Assembly: GCA_029259715.1 (NCBI GenBank)
Contig: JAJDEP010000014.1
Location: forward strand, 186,001 to 250,000
Length of the DNA stretch: 64,000 bases
From: Planctomycetota bacterium
Lineage (GTDB): Bacteria > Planctomycetota > B15-G4
Direction: 5' to 3'
Shown here: one piece after another, positions 1-8,672 of the stretch
Position numbering within the stretch: the first letter of the stretch is position 1
Layout of the letters: each line of letters begins with the position of its first letter
Made by a program: the position numbers and the translations under genes
The notes under the pieces: generated by a model
Seen by the model: only the letters and a program-made list of their open reading frames with translations
Databases searched by the model: none
What the model was told of the DNA's origin: nothing

Positions 1-687
1 GTCGTCGACCACGTGGGCTTCCAGGTGGACGAGGGCGAGATCGTCGGGCTGCTCGGCCCCAACGGCGCCGGCAAGACGACCACCTTCCGCATGACCGTGG
101 GCATGGTGAAGCCCGAGGGCGGCCGGGTCCTGTTCGACAACCAGGACGTCACGCGCATGCCCATGTTCCAGCGGGCGCGCCTGGGCATGGGCTACCTCAG
201 CCAGGAACCGTCGATCTTCCGGCAGATGCACGTGCGCGACAACCTGCTCGCAGTGCTCGAGGCGCGCGGCTTCGACAAGAGCACCCGCCGCGAACGGGCC
301 GACGAACTGATCGAGGAGTTCGGCCTCGAACATGTAGCGCGCAGCACGGCATCGGTGCTCTCCGGCGGTGAGCGACGTCGGCTCGAGTTGGCCCGGACCC
401 TGGCCCTCGACCCCCGGCTGATCCTGCTCGACGAGCCCTTCAGCGGCGTCGACCCCATCGCCGTCGAGGACATCCAGGAGCAGCTGTTCCGCCTGCGCGA
501 CAAGGGCATGGCCGTGCTGCTCACCGACCACGCCGTGCGCGAGACCCTGGGCACCACCGACCGCGCCTACATCATCTACGAGGGCCAGATCTTCCGGCAC
601 GGCGACGCCACCCAGCTCGCCGAGGACCCCGAGGTGCGGGCGGTCTACCTGGGCGAGCGCTTCACCATGGACAAGAAGACCCGCTGA
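1..687 (+). CDS. lptB: LptB-type ABC transporter ATPase (5' end outside window)
   Basis: This is the ATPase of the lipopolysaccharide export ABC transporter (LptB2FG), which powers LPS extraction from the inner membrane. The reading frame is open to base 1 and the first codons (VVDHVGFQV) already match the middle of the family's N-terminal strand, so the true start lies upstream. Visible motifs are Walker A (GPNGAGKTTT), the LptB-typical 'RARLGMGYLSQEPSIF' Q-loop region, the signature LSGGERRR, Walker B (LILLDEPF) and the H-loop (LTDHAVRET). The C-terminus (YLGERF) is also LptB-like. The other Lpt genes are not in view. A gene of this family implies an LPS-containing outer membrane. Confidence 0.93.
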   Translation, partial: VVDHVGFQVDEGEIVGLLGPNGAGKTTTFRMTVGMVKPEGGRVLFDNQDVTRMPMFQRARLGMGYLSQEPSIFRQMHVRDNLLAVLEARGFDKSTRRERADELIEEFGLEHVARSTASVLSGGERRRLELARTLALDPRLILLDEPFSGVDPIAVEDIQEQLFRLRDKGMAVLLTDHAVRETLGTTDRAYIIYEGQIFRHGDATQLAEDPEVRAVYLGERFTMDKKTR

Positions 688-690
688 CCG

Positions 691-744
691 AGGGGGCCTG
701 CAGACCTCGGGGGGCCTGCTGGCCACGGGGGCCGCGGATTCCCA
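691..744. repeat. Degenerate 18-bp tandem repeat after lptB
   Basis: Directly after the lptB stop there are two 18-bp units (691-708 and 709-726, 14 of 18 bases alike, core GGGGGCCTGC) and a decayed third. CCGAGG (688-693) and CCTCGG (705-710) could also pair as a weak hairpin. There is no T-tract. The rest of the gap up to 909 shows nothing I can name. Confidence 0.3.
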
Positions 745-918
745 ATCCCAGCGGTGAACCGGGCCCTCCGGCTGTGTACCGTGCCTTTGGTTCGAGTCGG
801 ACGGACGGGACCGTTTTGACGCGCGCCACGCTTCCATGGGGTTGGGAGCGGGCGGCGGTGGGTCCCGGCCGAAGGCCACGACTCTCCTTCGGGGGAGTCA
901 GCGGGAGGGATGCTTCCA

Positions 919-2106
919 GTGAGTGACGCGACCACCAATCGCTCGGATGAGGCGTTGAGTTCACTCGCCGTGCCTCCGGCATGCGTGAATGCTCCCGCAG
1001 ACCTCGATGCGGAAAGCCCCGCCGGCGCCCCAGCGGGAGTCGATCCGCTGTCCGCCACGCCCGCCCCCACCGAACAGGGCGAGTGGACCAAGCTGCAGCG
1101 CTCGGCCGTGCTCGTCGTCGACGACGACTACGGCGTGCGCAACACGGTCTCCCGTTTCCTGCAGCGCGAGGGTTACGAAGTGCTCGCGGCGGAGAACCTC
1201 ACCGAAGCCCGCGACCACCTGCACAACCACGACATCCTCGTGGTGCTGGCCGACATCACGCTGAAGGGCGGCGAGAACGGCCTCGAGTTCCTGCACGAGG
1301 TGCGCGCCGCGCGCCCCAACCTCGACGTCATGATGATGACGGCCCACAGCGATCTCGATTACGCCGTCGAGGCGCTCAAGCAGGGCGCCTACGACTACCT
1401 CACCAAGCCCTTCCCGTTCGAGCTGCTGAAGGCCGCCGTGAACCGCGCCGTCGAGCGCCGCCGCTACGTCGAGCGCGAGGCCATGCTCGACCTGCTCGAG
1501 GAGCGCCGCGCCACCGACGAGGAGAACGTCGAGCAGTTCATGGTGTCGCTGGCTTCCATCACCGACGCCAAGAGTCACTTCACGGCGCGGCACTCGGCGC
1601 GGGTCGCCGACCTGTCGCGGCTGCTGGCCGAGGCCATGGGCCTCGATGACGACACCATCGCCCGGGTGACCCTGGGCGGCCGCCTGCACGACATCGGCAA
1701 GATCGGCGTGTCGGAGATGATCATCGAGAAGGCCGGGCCGCTCACCCGCGACGAGTTCGAGATCATGAAGCGGCACCCGTCCATCGGCGACGACCTGCTG
1801 GCGCCCATCCGCACCATGCAGGAGCTGCGCCCCATGGTCCGCTGGCATCACGAGTCCCTCGACGGCACCGGCTATCCCGACGGCCTCAAGGGCGACCTGA
1901 TCCCCGTCGAGGCGATGATCGTGAAGGTGGCGGACATCTGGGAGGCGATCACCTCCCGGCGCCCCTACCGCGAGCCCATGTCGCTCGAGGTCGCCGCCAA
2001 GACCCTGGCTGCCGAGGCCGGTCGCCGCGTGCCCGCCGACATGGTCGACGCCTTCCTCCAGGCCATCGAGGGCGCTCCCATCGCCCTGCCCATCGTCGCG
2101 GCGTAG
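919..2106 (+). CDS. Response regulator with HD-GYP phosphodiesterase output (RpfG-like)
   Basis: A two-domain regulator of about 395 residues. An N-terminal receiver domain (about 60-180) carries the acidic pair DDD near 68-70, phospho-acceptor D112, T141 and K163. A C-terminal HD-GYP domain has the HD pair at about 257-258 (LHDIGKIG), HHE at 310-312 and GYP at 318-320. HD-GYP domains hydrolyse cyclic di-GMP, so this protein probably lowers c-di-GMP when phosphorylated. The GGGAGGG at 903-909 abuts the ATG at 910 but sits 9 nt before the GTG at 919, so I prefer 919. No histidine kinase is adjacent. The first 55 residues are Ala/Pro-rich and probably disordered. Confidence 0.9.
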   Translation: MSDATTNRSDEALSSLAVPPACVNAPADLDAESPAGAPAGVDPLSATPAPTEQGEWTKLQRSAVLVVDDDYGVRNTVSRFLQREGYEVLAAENLTEARDHLHNHDILVVLADITLKGGENGLEFLHEVRAARPNLDVMMMTAHSDLDYAVEALKQGAYDYLTKPFPFELLKAAVNRAVERRRYVEREAMLDLLEERRATDEENVEQFMVSLASITDAKSHFTARHSARVADLSRLLAEAMGLDDDTIARVTLGGRLHDIGKIGVSEMIIEKAGPLTRDEFEIMKRHPSIGDDLLAPIRTMQELRPMVRWHHESLDGTGYPDGLKGDLIPVEAMIVKVADIWEAITSRRPYREPMSLEVAAKTLAAEAGRRVPADMVDAFLQAIEGAPIALPIVAA

Positions 2107-2184
2107 GGCCCATCGGCCCCGCCTGTTCGCCTTGACCGCGCCGCGCCGCCTTTGCGACCCTCCGGGGTCGACGCGCGGCTCCCA

Positions 2185-2207
2185 CAGGGCCTCTTCGAGG
2201 GCCCCTG
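2185..2207 (+). terminator. Hairpin between the response regulator and etfB
   Basis: CAGGGCCTC and GAGGGCCCCTG can pair around a TTC loop with one bulged G. The stem is strong but has no following T-tract, so it could be a terminator or simply a structured gap. Confidence 0.25.
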
Positions 2208-2250
2208 CGCGCGTCGGTCGACGTCCCCCACACCCCGTCCGGACCCTGCG

Positions 2251-3009
2251 ATGAAGATCGCCGTCTGCGTCAAGCGCGTCCCCGCCACCGACACCCGCAT
2301 CAAGGTCGGCGGCGACGGACAGTCCATCGACACCGCTCAGGTCGAGTGGATCGTGAACCCCTACGACGAGTTCGCCCTCGAGGCGGCCATCCAGCTCAGG
2401 GAAGCGGCCGGCGAAGGTGAGGTCACGGTGGTGTGTCTCGGCCCGGCGGAGGCCACGTCCGAGCTGCGCAAGTGCCTCGCCGTGGGCGCCGACAAGGCCA
2501 TCCTGCTGAAGGACCCGGAAGCCGCGAGCCACGACGCCCAGGTCACCGCCGGCGCGCTGGCCGCCGCCATCGAAGGCCTCGGCGTCGACCTCGTGCTGTG
2601 CGGCAAGCTGGCCGTCGACCGCGACCAGGGCCAGGTGGGCGTGCTGCTCGCCGCCCGCCTCGGGCTGCCGTGCGTGACCGAGATCAAGGCCCTCGCCGTC
2701 GCCGACGGCATGGCCACGGTCGAACGCTCGGGCGACGGCGGCAACCGCGAGAAGTTCGAGGTCACCCTGCCCGCCGTGCTGACCTGCGACAAGGGCCTCA
2801 ACGAGCCGCGCTACGCCTCCATGAAGGGCATCATGCAGGCCAAGAAGAAGCCCATCGACGAGGTCGAGCCCCAGCTCGGCAGCGGCCTGCTCGATGTGAA
2901 GAGCCTCGAGCTGCCCCCCGAGCGCGCCGCCGGCAAGATCGTCGGTGAAGGCGTCGCCGCCGTGGACGAGCTCGTCCGCCAGCTCCACGAAGAAGCCAAA
3001 GTCCTCTGA
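2251..3009 (+). CDS. etfB: Electron transfer flavoprotein beta subunit
   Basis: The small subunit of ETF, which takes electrons from acyl-CoA and other flavin dehydrogenases and passes them to the quinone pool via ETF:quinone oxidoreductase. The 252 residues match the family's usual length. The start MKIAVCVKRVP and the segment NPYDEFALEAA are family hallmarks, and CGKLAVDRDQGQVG matches the conserved AMP/FAD-contact region. The frame is open upstream to 2152, but the family N-terminus fixes the ATG at 2251, although no good Shine-Dalgarno is visible. etfA follows after 54 nt, so the two form an operon. Confidence 0.95.
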   Translation: MKIAVCVKRVPATDTRIKVGGDGQSIDTAQVEWIVNPYDEFALEAAIQLREAAGEGEVTVVCLGPAEATSELRKCLAVGADKAILLKDPEAASHDAQVTAGALAAAIEGLGVDLVLCGKLAVDRDQGQVGVLLAARLGLPCVTEIKALAVADGMATVERSGDGGNREKFEVTLPAVLTCDKGLNEPRYASMKGIMQAKKKPIDEVEPQLGSGLLDVKSLELPPERAAGKIVGEGVAAVDELVRQLHEEAKVL

Positions 3010-3063
3010 TCCCCTGACCCACCGGGGCCGCCCGCGCGGCGCCCCACCTGCAAGGAGTCAACC

Positions 3064-4041
3064 GTGGCCGGTGAAGTCCTCGTCGTCGCCGAACAGACCG
3101 GCGGAGCCGTCAAGCGCGCCTCGCTGGAGGCCATGACCCTCGGCGCTCGCGTCGCGGGCGAGTTGGGCAGCGGCGTCGCCGCGTTGGTGGCCGGGGAGGG
3201 CGCCGAGGCGGCCGCCGGTCCCCTGGGTGCCCACGGTGCCGCCCAGGTCGTGACCGTGGCCGTCGACACCGCCGACCCCAACGCCTGGGCCCACGCCGTG
3301 GCCGAGGTGGCCACGTCCCGTGGCGCGACGCTCGTGCTGCTGGCCCATACCGCCCGCGGCAAGGACCTCGGCCCCCGCATCGCCGGTCTGCTCCAGGCCG
3401 GCATGGCCTCCGACTGCGTCGACCTCTCGGTCGACGGCGGCCGCGTCGTGGCCAAGCGCCCGATCTACGCCGGCAAGGCCCTGGTCACGGTCACCGGCGC
3501 GGGCGAGAGCCTGGTCGCCTCGGTGCGCCCCAACGCCATGCGCCCGGAGGAAGCCGCCGCCGCCGGCGAGGTCGTCACCGCTCAAGCCGCCGCCCCCGCC
3601 CAGGGACTCGGCGCCGTGCTGCTGGAGATCATGGCCGCCGCCCACAAGAAGCTCGAGCTCACCGAGGCCGACGTGATCGTGTCCGGCGGCCGCGGCCTCA
3701 AGGGCCCCGAGCACTTCGACATGATCGAGGCCCTGGCCAAGGAACTCGGCGCGGCCGTGGGCGCCTCGCGCGCGGTGGTCGACGCCGGCTGGCGCCCCCA
3801 CTCCGACCAGGTTGGCCAGACGGGCAAGACCGTCTCGCCCCAGCTCTACTTTGCTATCGCGATCAGCGGCGCCATCCAGCACCTCGCGGGCATGCGCACG
3901 AGCAAGTACATCGTCGCCATCAACAAGGACCCCGAGGCGCCCATCTTCAAACTGGCCGACTACGGCATCGTCGGCGACGCCTTCGAGGTGGTGCCCGCGC
4001 TCACCGAGGCGGTCAAGAAGCTCAAGGCCGCCACGGTCTAG
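3064..4041 (+). CDS. etfA: Electron transfer flavoprotein alpha subunit
   Basis: The large, FAD-binding subunit of ETF and partner of the gene just upstream. The C-terminal FAD domain is clear: [11 protein letters not shown], then SRAVVDAGW, the [14 protein letters not shown] loop and the [15 protein letters not shown] segment that contacts FAD. The GTG start at 3064 has AAGGAG at 3052-3057. The protein is 325 residues, normal for the family. ETF in this form feeds beta-oxidation or amino-acid catabolism; no acyl-CoA dehydrogenase lies nearby to say which. Confidence 0.95.
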   Translation: MAGEVLVVAEQTGGAVKRASLEAMTLGARVAGELGSGVAALVAGEGAEAAAGPLGAHGAAQVVTVAVDTADPNAWAHAVAEVATSRGATLVLLAHTARGKDLGPRIAGLLQAGMASDCVDLSVDGGRVVAKRPIYAGKALVTVTGAGESLVASVRPNAMRPEEAAAAGEVVTAQAAAPAQGLGAVLLEIMAAAHKKLELTEADVIVSGGRGLKGPEHFDMIEALAKELGAAVGASRAVVDAGWRPHSDQVGQTGKTVSPQLYFAIAISGAIQHLAGMRTSKYIVAINKDPEAPIFKLADYGIVGDAFEVVPALTEAVKKLKAATV

Positions 4042-4100
4042 GACGGCGCGGGCCGGCCAGCCGCCGCCTCACGCGGATCGCACCGACGGGAGGAGTGGCC

Positions 4101-4283
4101 GTGCTCGCCGAAGGCACCTACATCTGCCAGGCCTGCGGCGAGGAGATCGTCGTGGAGGTCGACCTGTCGGCCGGCGGTCGGCAGGAGTACTCCGAGGACT
4201 GCCCGGTGTGCTGCCGTCCGCATCTGCTGAGCGTGCGCATCGCGAGTGACGGGCACGTCGAGATCGGCGCCGAGGGCGAGTAG
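4101..4283 (+). CDS. CPXCG-type cysteine-rich small protein
   Basis: A protein of about 60 residues with CQAC near the N-terminus and CPVCC in the middle, matching the CPXCG family of small zinc-ribbon-like proteins of unknown function. The family's internal segment G-R-Q-E-Y-x-E-D-C is present. GGGAGGAG (4088-4095) lies about 5 nt before the GTG at 4101, which I take as the start; an in-frame GTG at 4095 overlaps that Shine-Dalgarno. It follows etfA by about 60 nt on the same strand and may be co-transcribed. Confidence 0.85.
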   Translation: MLAEGTYICQACGEEIVVEVDLSAGGRQEYSEDCPVCCRPHLLSVRIASDGHVEIGAEGE

Positions 4284-4302
4284 CGCGCGGGCGAGTCGCG
4301 CG

Positions 4303-6762
4303 TCAGTGGGTGTAGTCGAAGCCGTCGCTGTGGATCACGGCCGCGCGACCCGGCGCCGAGGCCCCGGCGTTGACGATGGTCAGCGTGTGCCAGCCGGGGC
4401 TCGCGAAGCGGCGCTCGAACACGCGTTCCTGGTAGCGCACCTCTTCGGCGAAGAGATCGGCTTCACCCGCCGGCTCGCCGTCGAGTTCGATGCGCACCCG
4501 GGCCGCGAACTCGGGACCGCGACGCGCGTACCAACTCACCGAGTCGCCGAAGAACGAGAGCGACGTGGCATCACCGCGACGCCGGCTCTCGTGCACGCCG
4601 TAGGAGAAGTCGAGCGGGCTCACCCGCCGCGTCGGCGTCCACGCGCCCTCGTAGCGCAGGCTCTGGTGCCGGTCGTCGACGCGCACCAGCCCGCGCGGCC
4701 GCCGCCAGCTCGTCCCGGCGTCGCGCGAGATCCACAGTCCTTCGTGGTTGGTGAGCACCAGCGTGCGGTCGTTGGGGAAGTCGGGCGAGAGGGCCAGGCG
4801 CACCGGCAGCAGACGCGAGAGGCCGCGGCCGGCGTCCGACCAGGTCGCGCCGTCGTCTTGCGTCACGACCAGGGCGCCGAGCGAGAGCGCCGCGTAGACC
4901 GTGCGGTCGGTGGCGTGGGCCGGCGAGAAGGCCACCGCCTCCACGCTCGGCGGCGCGAAGGCCTCCCGGCTCGGCAGGGGCGCACCGTCCCCGCCGGAGG
5001 TGCTGCTCCGCCAGCGGCGCCCCCCGTCGAGCGACAACATCAGGCCGCGACTCAGGGTCCCCACCGCCAGCGCCGCATCGTCGGGATACCCGGGCGCCAC
5101 CGCGAACGAGCGGATCTCCACGTCGGGCAAGTCGAGCCGGCGCGCCGTGGTCCCGCGATCGTCGGACACGTACAGCCCGTGCTCCCGCGTCGCCAGGAAC
5201 ACCGTGTCCGGCGCACCGCGCGGCGCCGCCAGCCCGAGGGCCCAGGCCTCGTCCGGGACGTCCGTGAAGATGGGCGCCCAGTCCTCACCCCCCGTCGTCG
5301 AGCGCCAGGTACCGCCGCCCTGGGTGCCGAGATAGAGCGTGTCGTCGTCCGCCAGACGCGGCGATGTGACCAGCGCGCGCACCGGCAGGTCGGGCACCGG
5401 GCGATTCATGCGCTGCCAGGTCACACCGCGATCCCGCGAGCGGTGCAGCAGCATGTAGCCGTAGTAGACCGTGTCGTCCTCGGCGAAGGTCTGCGACACC
5501 GCGAGCGCGCTCGAGAAGGGATGGAAGATGCCGTCGGTGCGCGGCGACCAGGTCACGCCCGGCGCCTCGTCGTCCGCGTCGCCCGCGTCGTCTGCGAAAC
5601 GCCCGGCGAGCAGGCCGCCGCCGTAGCTGCCCACGAAGATGGTGCCGTCGGCGGCGAAGTCGGGCGACAGCTCGAGCAGCCGATGCACCCGCAGGCGGTA
5701 GGTCTCGCGCTGGTCCCAGGTGAGCCCGCGGTCGTGCGACACGAACACCCCTTCGAAGGCGCCCACGATGACGGTGCCGTCCCGGGAAAAGGCCGGCGAC
5801 GTGACCACGCTGCGGTAGTGGTCGTCGTCCTGGCGGTTGGGCGGTGAGAGGCCCTGGCGGTGGAGGGTCCACGGCATGGACAGCGAGGCGGTGCGGAAGC
5901 AGCCGGCGTCGGAGGTGGCGGCGAACAGCGTGCCGTCGTCGGCCCAGGCCAGGGCGTTCACCACGGGATCCGACAGGCCGAACGTCGCCGCGCGGAAGCT
6001 CTTGCCGCCATCCGTGCTGGCGCTGACCCCGCCCCCCGCGGCCCCGAAGGCCACGGCGAGGTGGTCGTCGTCGGCGGGATCGAGGGCCAGGGCGCGCAGG
6101 GGCACGCCGCCAGTCCCGGGCTTCCCGGGCAGGCCGCGGGCCTCCCAGTCGCGGCCGCCGTCGTCGCTGAAGTGCACGCGCTCGCCACCGGCGTAAAGCA
6201 CGTCGGCGCTGCGGCCGAACGCCACGACCTTGATGCGCTCGTCGGACAATCCCGAGTCGGCCGACGACCAACGGGTCCCGCCGTCGACGGAGCGCAGACA
6301 CCCGCTCTCGGTGGCCACGACCACGAGGCCGTCGTGGGCGAAGTCCGGCGAGACGGCCACGGCGTTCACGATCAGCTCGGGGTCGCCGGTGGGTGTCCAG
6401 GTCAGGCCCTTGTCGGACGTGCGCCAGACGCCGCCCCGGCGCGTGCCGGCGAACGCCAACCCGTCCCGCGCGAAGTCCGGCGAGAAGGCGAACGACGTGA
6501 TCTCCAGCCGTGCCATGGTCGGGCCCAGCACGTCCCACGACCGGCCGCCGTCCACCGACCGCCCGAACACCCGGTGGTAGGTGAGCACGAACGCGCCGAA
6601 CACCGTGCCGTCCGTCTCGAATTCCGGCGAGATGCCCAGCACGTCGACCACGTCGTGCGGCGCATGCAGAGGCAGCGCGGGCGCGGGCGGCGCGGGCGGG
6701 CCCGCCGATCCGACCAGCAGCGACAGGGCGACGAGGAGGGCGTGCGCCACCGTCATGCGCAT
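4303..6762 (-). CDS. Exported BNR/sialidase-like beta-propeller protein
   Basis: A secreted protein of 819 residues with an N-terminal signal peptide (hydrophobic VAHALLVALSLLVGSAG). It contains about twelve Asp-box (BNR) motifs of the form S-x-D-x-G-x-T/S-W, such as SVDGGRSW, SDKGLTW and SRDAGTSW, each in a unit that begins 'SPDFA-D-G'. These build one or two large beta-propellers, as in sialidase and VPS10-like folds; no catalytic sialidase residues can be assigned. The last 130 residues (LRYEGAW...HSDGFDYTH) look like a galactose-binding-type beta-sandwich. It starts 3 nt after the stop of the upstream methyltransferase, so the two are probably translationally coupled. Substrate unknown. 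Confidence 0.85.
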   Translation of the reverse strand: MRMTVAHALLVALSLLVGSAGPPAPPAPALPLHAPHDVVDVLGISPEFETDGTVFGAFVLTYHRVFGRSVDGGRSWDVLGPTMARLEITSFAFSPDFARDGLAFAGTRRGGVWRTSDKGLTWTPTGDPELIVNAVAVSPDFAHDGLVVVATESGCLRSVDGGTRWSSADSGLSDERIKVVAFGRSADVLYAGGERVHFSDDGGRDWEARGLPGKPGTGGVPLRALALDPADDDHLAVAFGAAGGGVSASTDGGKSFRAATFGLSDPVVNALAWADDGTLFAATSDAGCFRTASLSMPWTLHRQGLSPPNRQDDDHYRSVVTSPAFSRDGTVIVGAFEGVFVSHDRGLTWDQRETYRLRVHRLLELSPDFAADGTIFVGSYGGGLLAGRFADDAGDADDEAPGVTWSPRTDGIFHPFSSALAVSQTFAEDDTVYYGYMLLHRSRDRGVTWQRMNRPVPDLPVRALVTSPRLADDDTLYLGTQGGGTWRSTTGGEDWAPIFTDVPDEAWALGLAAPRGAPDTVFLATREHGLYVSDDRGTTARRLDLPDVEIRSFAVAPGYPDDAALAVGTLSRGLMLSLDGGRRWRSSTSGGDGAPLPSREAFAPPSVEAVAFSPAHATDRTVYAALSLGALVVTQDDGATWSDAGRGLSRLLPVRLALSPDFPNDRTLVLTNHEGLWISRDAGTSWRRPRGLVRVDDRHQSLRYEGAWTPTRRVSPLDFSYGVHESRRRGDATSLSFFGDSVSWYARRGPEFAARVRIELDGEPAGEADLFAEEVRYQERVFERRFASPGWHTLTIVNAGASAPGRAAVIHSDGFDYTH

Positions 6763-6765
6763 CCC

Positions 6766-7593
6766 CTAGCCCGCCGTCGCGCGGGCCTGCACGAAGGAAT
6801 AGAAGAACACCGCGTTGGGATCGCGGGAGACGGCCTCGAGCTCGTCCTTCATGCCGTCGACGATCTCGGCCGTGACCTTGCCCGCCTTGCGCAGCTGATC
6901 ACACCCGCTCAGCAGCAGCTCGGCCCAGAAGGCGATGAACTCGCGCCGCTCCTCCGCCCGCCGGTTGTCGAGGTGGAAGGTGCGCACCTTGGTGGTGATG
7001 TCGCGGTAGCCCCCCGACTGCAGCAGGTTGCCGAGCTTGGCCCCCACGAAGGGGTCGCCCCCCATCTCGATCTGGTGATCGTTGAATGCCATCCAGTAGG
7101 CCAGGGTGTTGGGGCTGTAGGGGTCGAGGAAGAAGGTCGCGTTCTGCACCTCGGTGATGACGATGTTGGCGCCCGGGCGCAGTAGCCTGCGAATCTCCGA
7201 CAATACCCGCGCCGGGTCGCCCACGTGCTCGAGGATCCAGCACAGGAAAGCCGCGTCGAACGAGTCGGCCGGCAGGTCGAGACTGCGCGCGTCGCCCACC
7301 ATGAGGTCGTAGCGGTCCTTGGCCCACCCCAGCCCGGTGAGGTAGTCCCGCGCCGACGCCAGGTTGTCGGGCGACGAGTCGACGCCGGTGACGTGCAACT
7401 CGGGGAAGCGCCGCAGCAGGATCTCCGTCTGCGCGCCGACGCCGCACCCGACCTCCAGCAGCTTGCGTCGCCGCCGGAAGGGCAGGTTCTCGTGCACCTT
7501 GTATTCGAGGAAGCGCGCCTGGCGGTAGAGGCGGTCGCGCTCCTCGGCGGTGAAGCCGTGGAGGTAGCCGCCGGAGGTTGCGTCCTTGGTCAT
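6766..7593 (-). CDS. Class I SAM-dependent methyltransferase
   Basis: A cytoplasmic methyltransferase of 275 residues. Motif I is LLEVGCGVGAQTE (about 45-57), the acidic residue of motif II is in VTGVDSSP, and DAAFLCWILEHVGDP and LLRPGANIVITEV follow in order as in the Methyltransf_11/UbiE-like group. The C-terminal 100 residues, which should set the substrate, are not recognisable. It is divergent from the ATP-grasp gene 55 bp away and sits directly upstream of the BNR-repeat gene. A TAGACC hexamer 6 nt before the ATG suggests a leaderless transcript. Confidence 0.88.
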   Translation of the reverse strand: MTKDATSGGYLHGFTAEERDRLYRQARFLEYKVHENLPFRRRRKLLEVGCGVGAQTEILLRRFPELHVTGVDSSPDNLASARDYLTGLGWAKDRYDLMVGDARSLDLPADSFDAAFLCWILEHVGDPARVLSEIRRLLRPGANIVITEVQNATFFLDPYSPNTLAYWMAFNDHQIEMGGDPFVGAKLGNLLQSGGYRDITTKVRTFHLDNRRAEERREFIAFWAELLLSGCDQLRKAGKVTAEIVDGMKDELEAVSRDPNAVFFYSFVQARATAG

Positions 7594-7599
7594 CGCCTC

Positions 7600-7605
7600 G
7601 GTCTA
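7600..7605 (-). promoter_or_regulatory. Candidate -10 box (TAGACC) of the methyltransferase
   Basis: The hexamer ends 6 nt before the ATG at 7593. It departs from TANNNT in its last base, so it is the weakest of the set discussed in the findings. Confidence 0.3.
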
Positions 7606-7635
7606 GCGCATTCGCCGCCTCCAGACCACCGGCGT

Positions 7636-7641
7636 TATGCT
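7636..7641 (+). promoter_or_regulatory. Candidate -10 box (TATGCT) of the ATP-grasp gene
   Basis: The hexamer sits exactly 7 nt before GTG 7649. It overlaps the in-frame ATG at 7637, which argues that ATG is part of the promoter and that GTG 7649 is the real start of a leaderless mRNA. Confidence 0.45.
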
Positions 7642-7648
7642 CCCCGCG

Positions 7649-8593
7649 GTGCCAAATCTCGTCCTCATCTCGAGCGTCTCCCGCGAGACGCGCTTCGACC
7701 TCGAGGAGGTCGCGCGCCGCGTCGAGGCCGGCGCACCCGATATCCGCACCTGGGTCCACAAGCCGCGCAAGCGGCGCCCCCGCGTCAGCCTCACCGCGGC
7801 CCTGCGTCCCACCCTGGTGGTGAGCCAGGTCCACATCACGCACCGCCATTTCCTGCGCGGGCACATCACCCAGGGCTGGGACGGCGACAGCAAGGCGCAA
7901 CAGTACGAGCGGCTCGAGGCGGCCAGCGTGCCCGTGCCCCGCTGGGCCCGCGTGACCCCCGAGCTCGTGCTCGACCCCGCCGAGTGGGGCGAATACGTCG
8001 TGGTCAAGCCGGACGCCGGCCGGATGGGCGCCGACGTGAAGATCAAGCGCACCGGGCGCCGACTCGACCGGCCCCAGCAGCCGATCAAGTCGTCCCGGGC
8101 CGGCGGTGGCGGTCGGCTCGTCCAGCGCTTCGTCTACACCGGGCGCTATCCCGTGCACATCCGGGTGATCACGCTGTTCGGGGTGCCCTTGCTGTGCATG
8201 CGCTACGAGGGCGCCCACGAGGGCTACCGTCCGCTCGCGTCACGTGACGCCTTCGGGCGCGGGCTCGAGGAGACGGGCGGCATCAACATCACCTCGAATC
8301 GCCGCCAATCGCTCTACTCGTTGGTGCACGACGACGAGCTCATCGACCTGGCCCGGCGCGCCCACGCCGTCTTCCCCGAGGTGCCCTACATGGCCATCGA
8401 CCTGGTGCGCGACGTCGACACCGGGGAGGCCTTCGTGCTCGAGGGCAACCCGACCGGCGAGGTGCTGATGCACTCGACCGAGATCGGCCGCGCCATCCAG
8501 AAAGACTTCGACCTCGACTTCTACGCTCAGTTCGATGCGCTGCAGACCATGGCCGACGTGTTGATCGAGAAGACGCGCGCCCTCGCTCGTTGA
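7649..8593 (+). CDS. ATP-grasp (RimK-like) ligase family protein
   Basis: About 314 residues with an ATP-grasp fold of the RimK/glutamate-ligase type. VVVKPDAGRMGADVKI is the first nucleotide-binding strand pair and glycine loop, RLVQRFVYTGRYPVHIRVI is the second, and AIDLVRDVDTGEAFVLEGNPTGE carries the acidic metal ligands and the final Asn. Such enzymes form amide or peptide bonds with an acyl-phosphate intermediate; the substrate here cannot be told. I choose GTG 7649 because a TATGCT hexamer sits 7 nt upstream; ATG 7637 would add four residues. It is divergent from the methyltransferase. Confidence 0.8.
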   Translation: MPNLVLISSVSRETRFDLEEVARRVEAGAPDIRTWVHKPRKRRPRVSLTAALRPTLVVSQVHITHRHFLRGHITQGWDGDSKAQQYERLEAASVPVPRWARVTPELVLDPAEWGEYVVVKPDAGRMGADVKIKRTGRRLDRPQQPIKSSRAGGGGRLVQRFVYTGRYPVHIRVITLFGVPLLCMRYEGAHEGYRPLASRDAFGRGLEETGGINITSNRRQSLYSLVHDDELIDLARRAHAVFPEVPYMAIDLVRDVDTGEAFVLEGNPTGEVLMHSTEIGRAIQKDFDLDFYAQFDALQTMADVLIEKTRALAR

Positions 8594-8608
8594 GGGCGCG
8601 CGCCTCCG

Positions 8609-8664
8609 GTCATTCGTTGGCAGTCACTCGTTGGCGATCACTCGCGGGTGAACGCTCCTCGTTT
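8609..8664. repeat. 14-bp degenerate tandem repeat between convergent genes
   Basis: Units start at 8609, 8623, 8637 and 8651. Units 1 and 2 agree at 12 of 14 positions (core GTCA-TCGTTGGC), units 2 and 3 at 10 of 14, and the fourth is decayed. The array fills most of the gap between the ATP-grasp stop and the stop of the next minus-strand gene. Confidence 0.55.
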
Positions 8665-8672
8665 CCGCTGGA

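Noticed and set aside
780..805. tRNA-like GGTTCGAGTC near 789
   Set aside because: The would-be T-stem does not pair beyond one base and no acceptor or anticodon arm can be built around it.
961..2988. Open frame of 675 codons on the minus strand across the response regulator and etfB
   Set aside because: It is antisense to two certain genes, spans their gap, has no ribosome site and reads as low-complexity Gly/Ala/His. Such frames are expected at this GC content.
4303..6762. BNR-repeat protein as a true sialidase
   Set aside because: Asp boxes are plentiful, but the Arg triad and catalytic Tyr/Glu of sialidases cannot be placed; Asp boxes alone only show the propeller fold.
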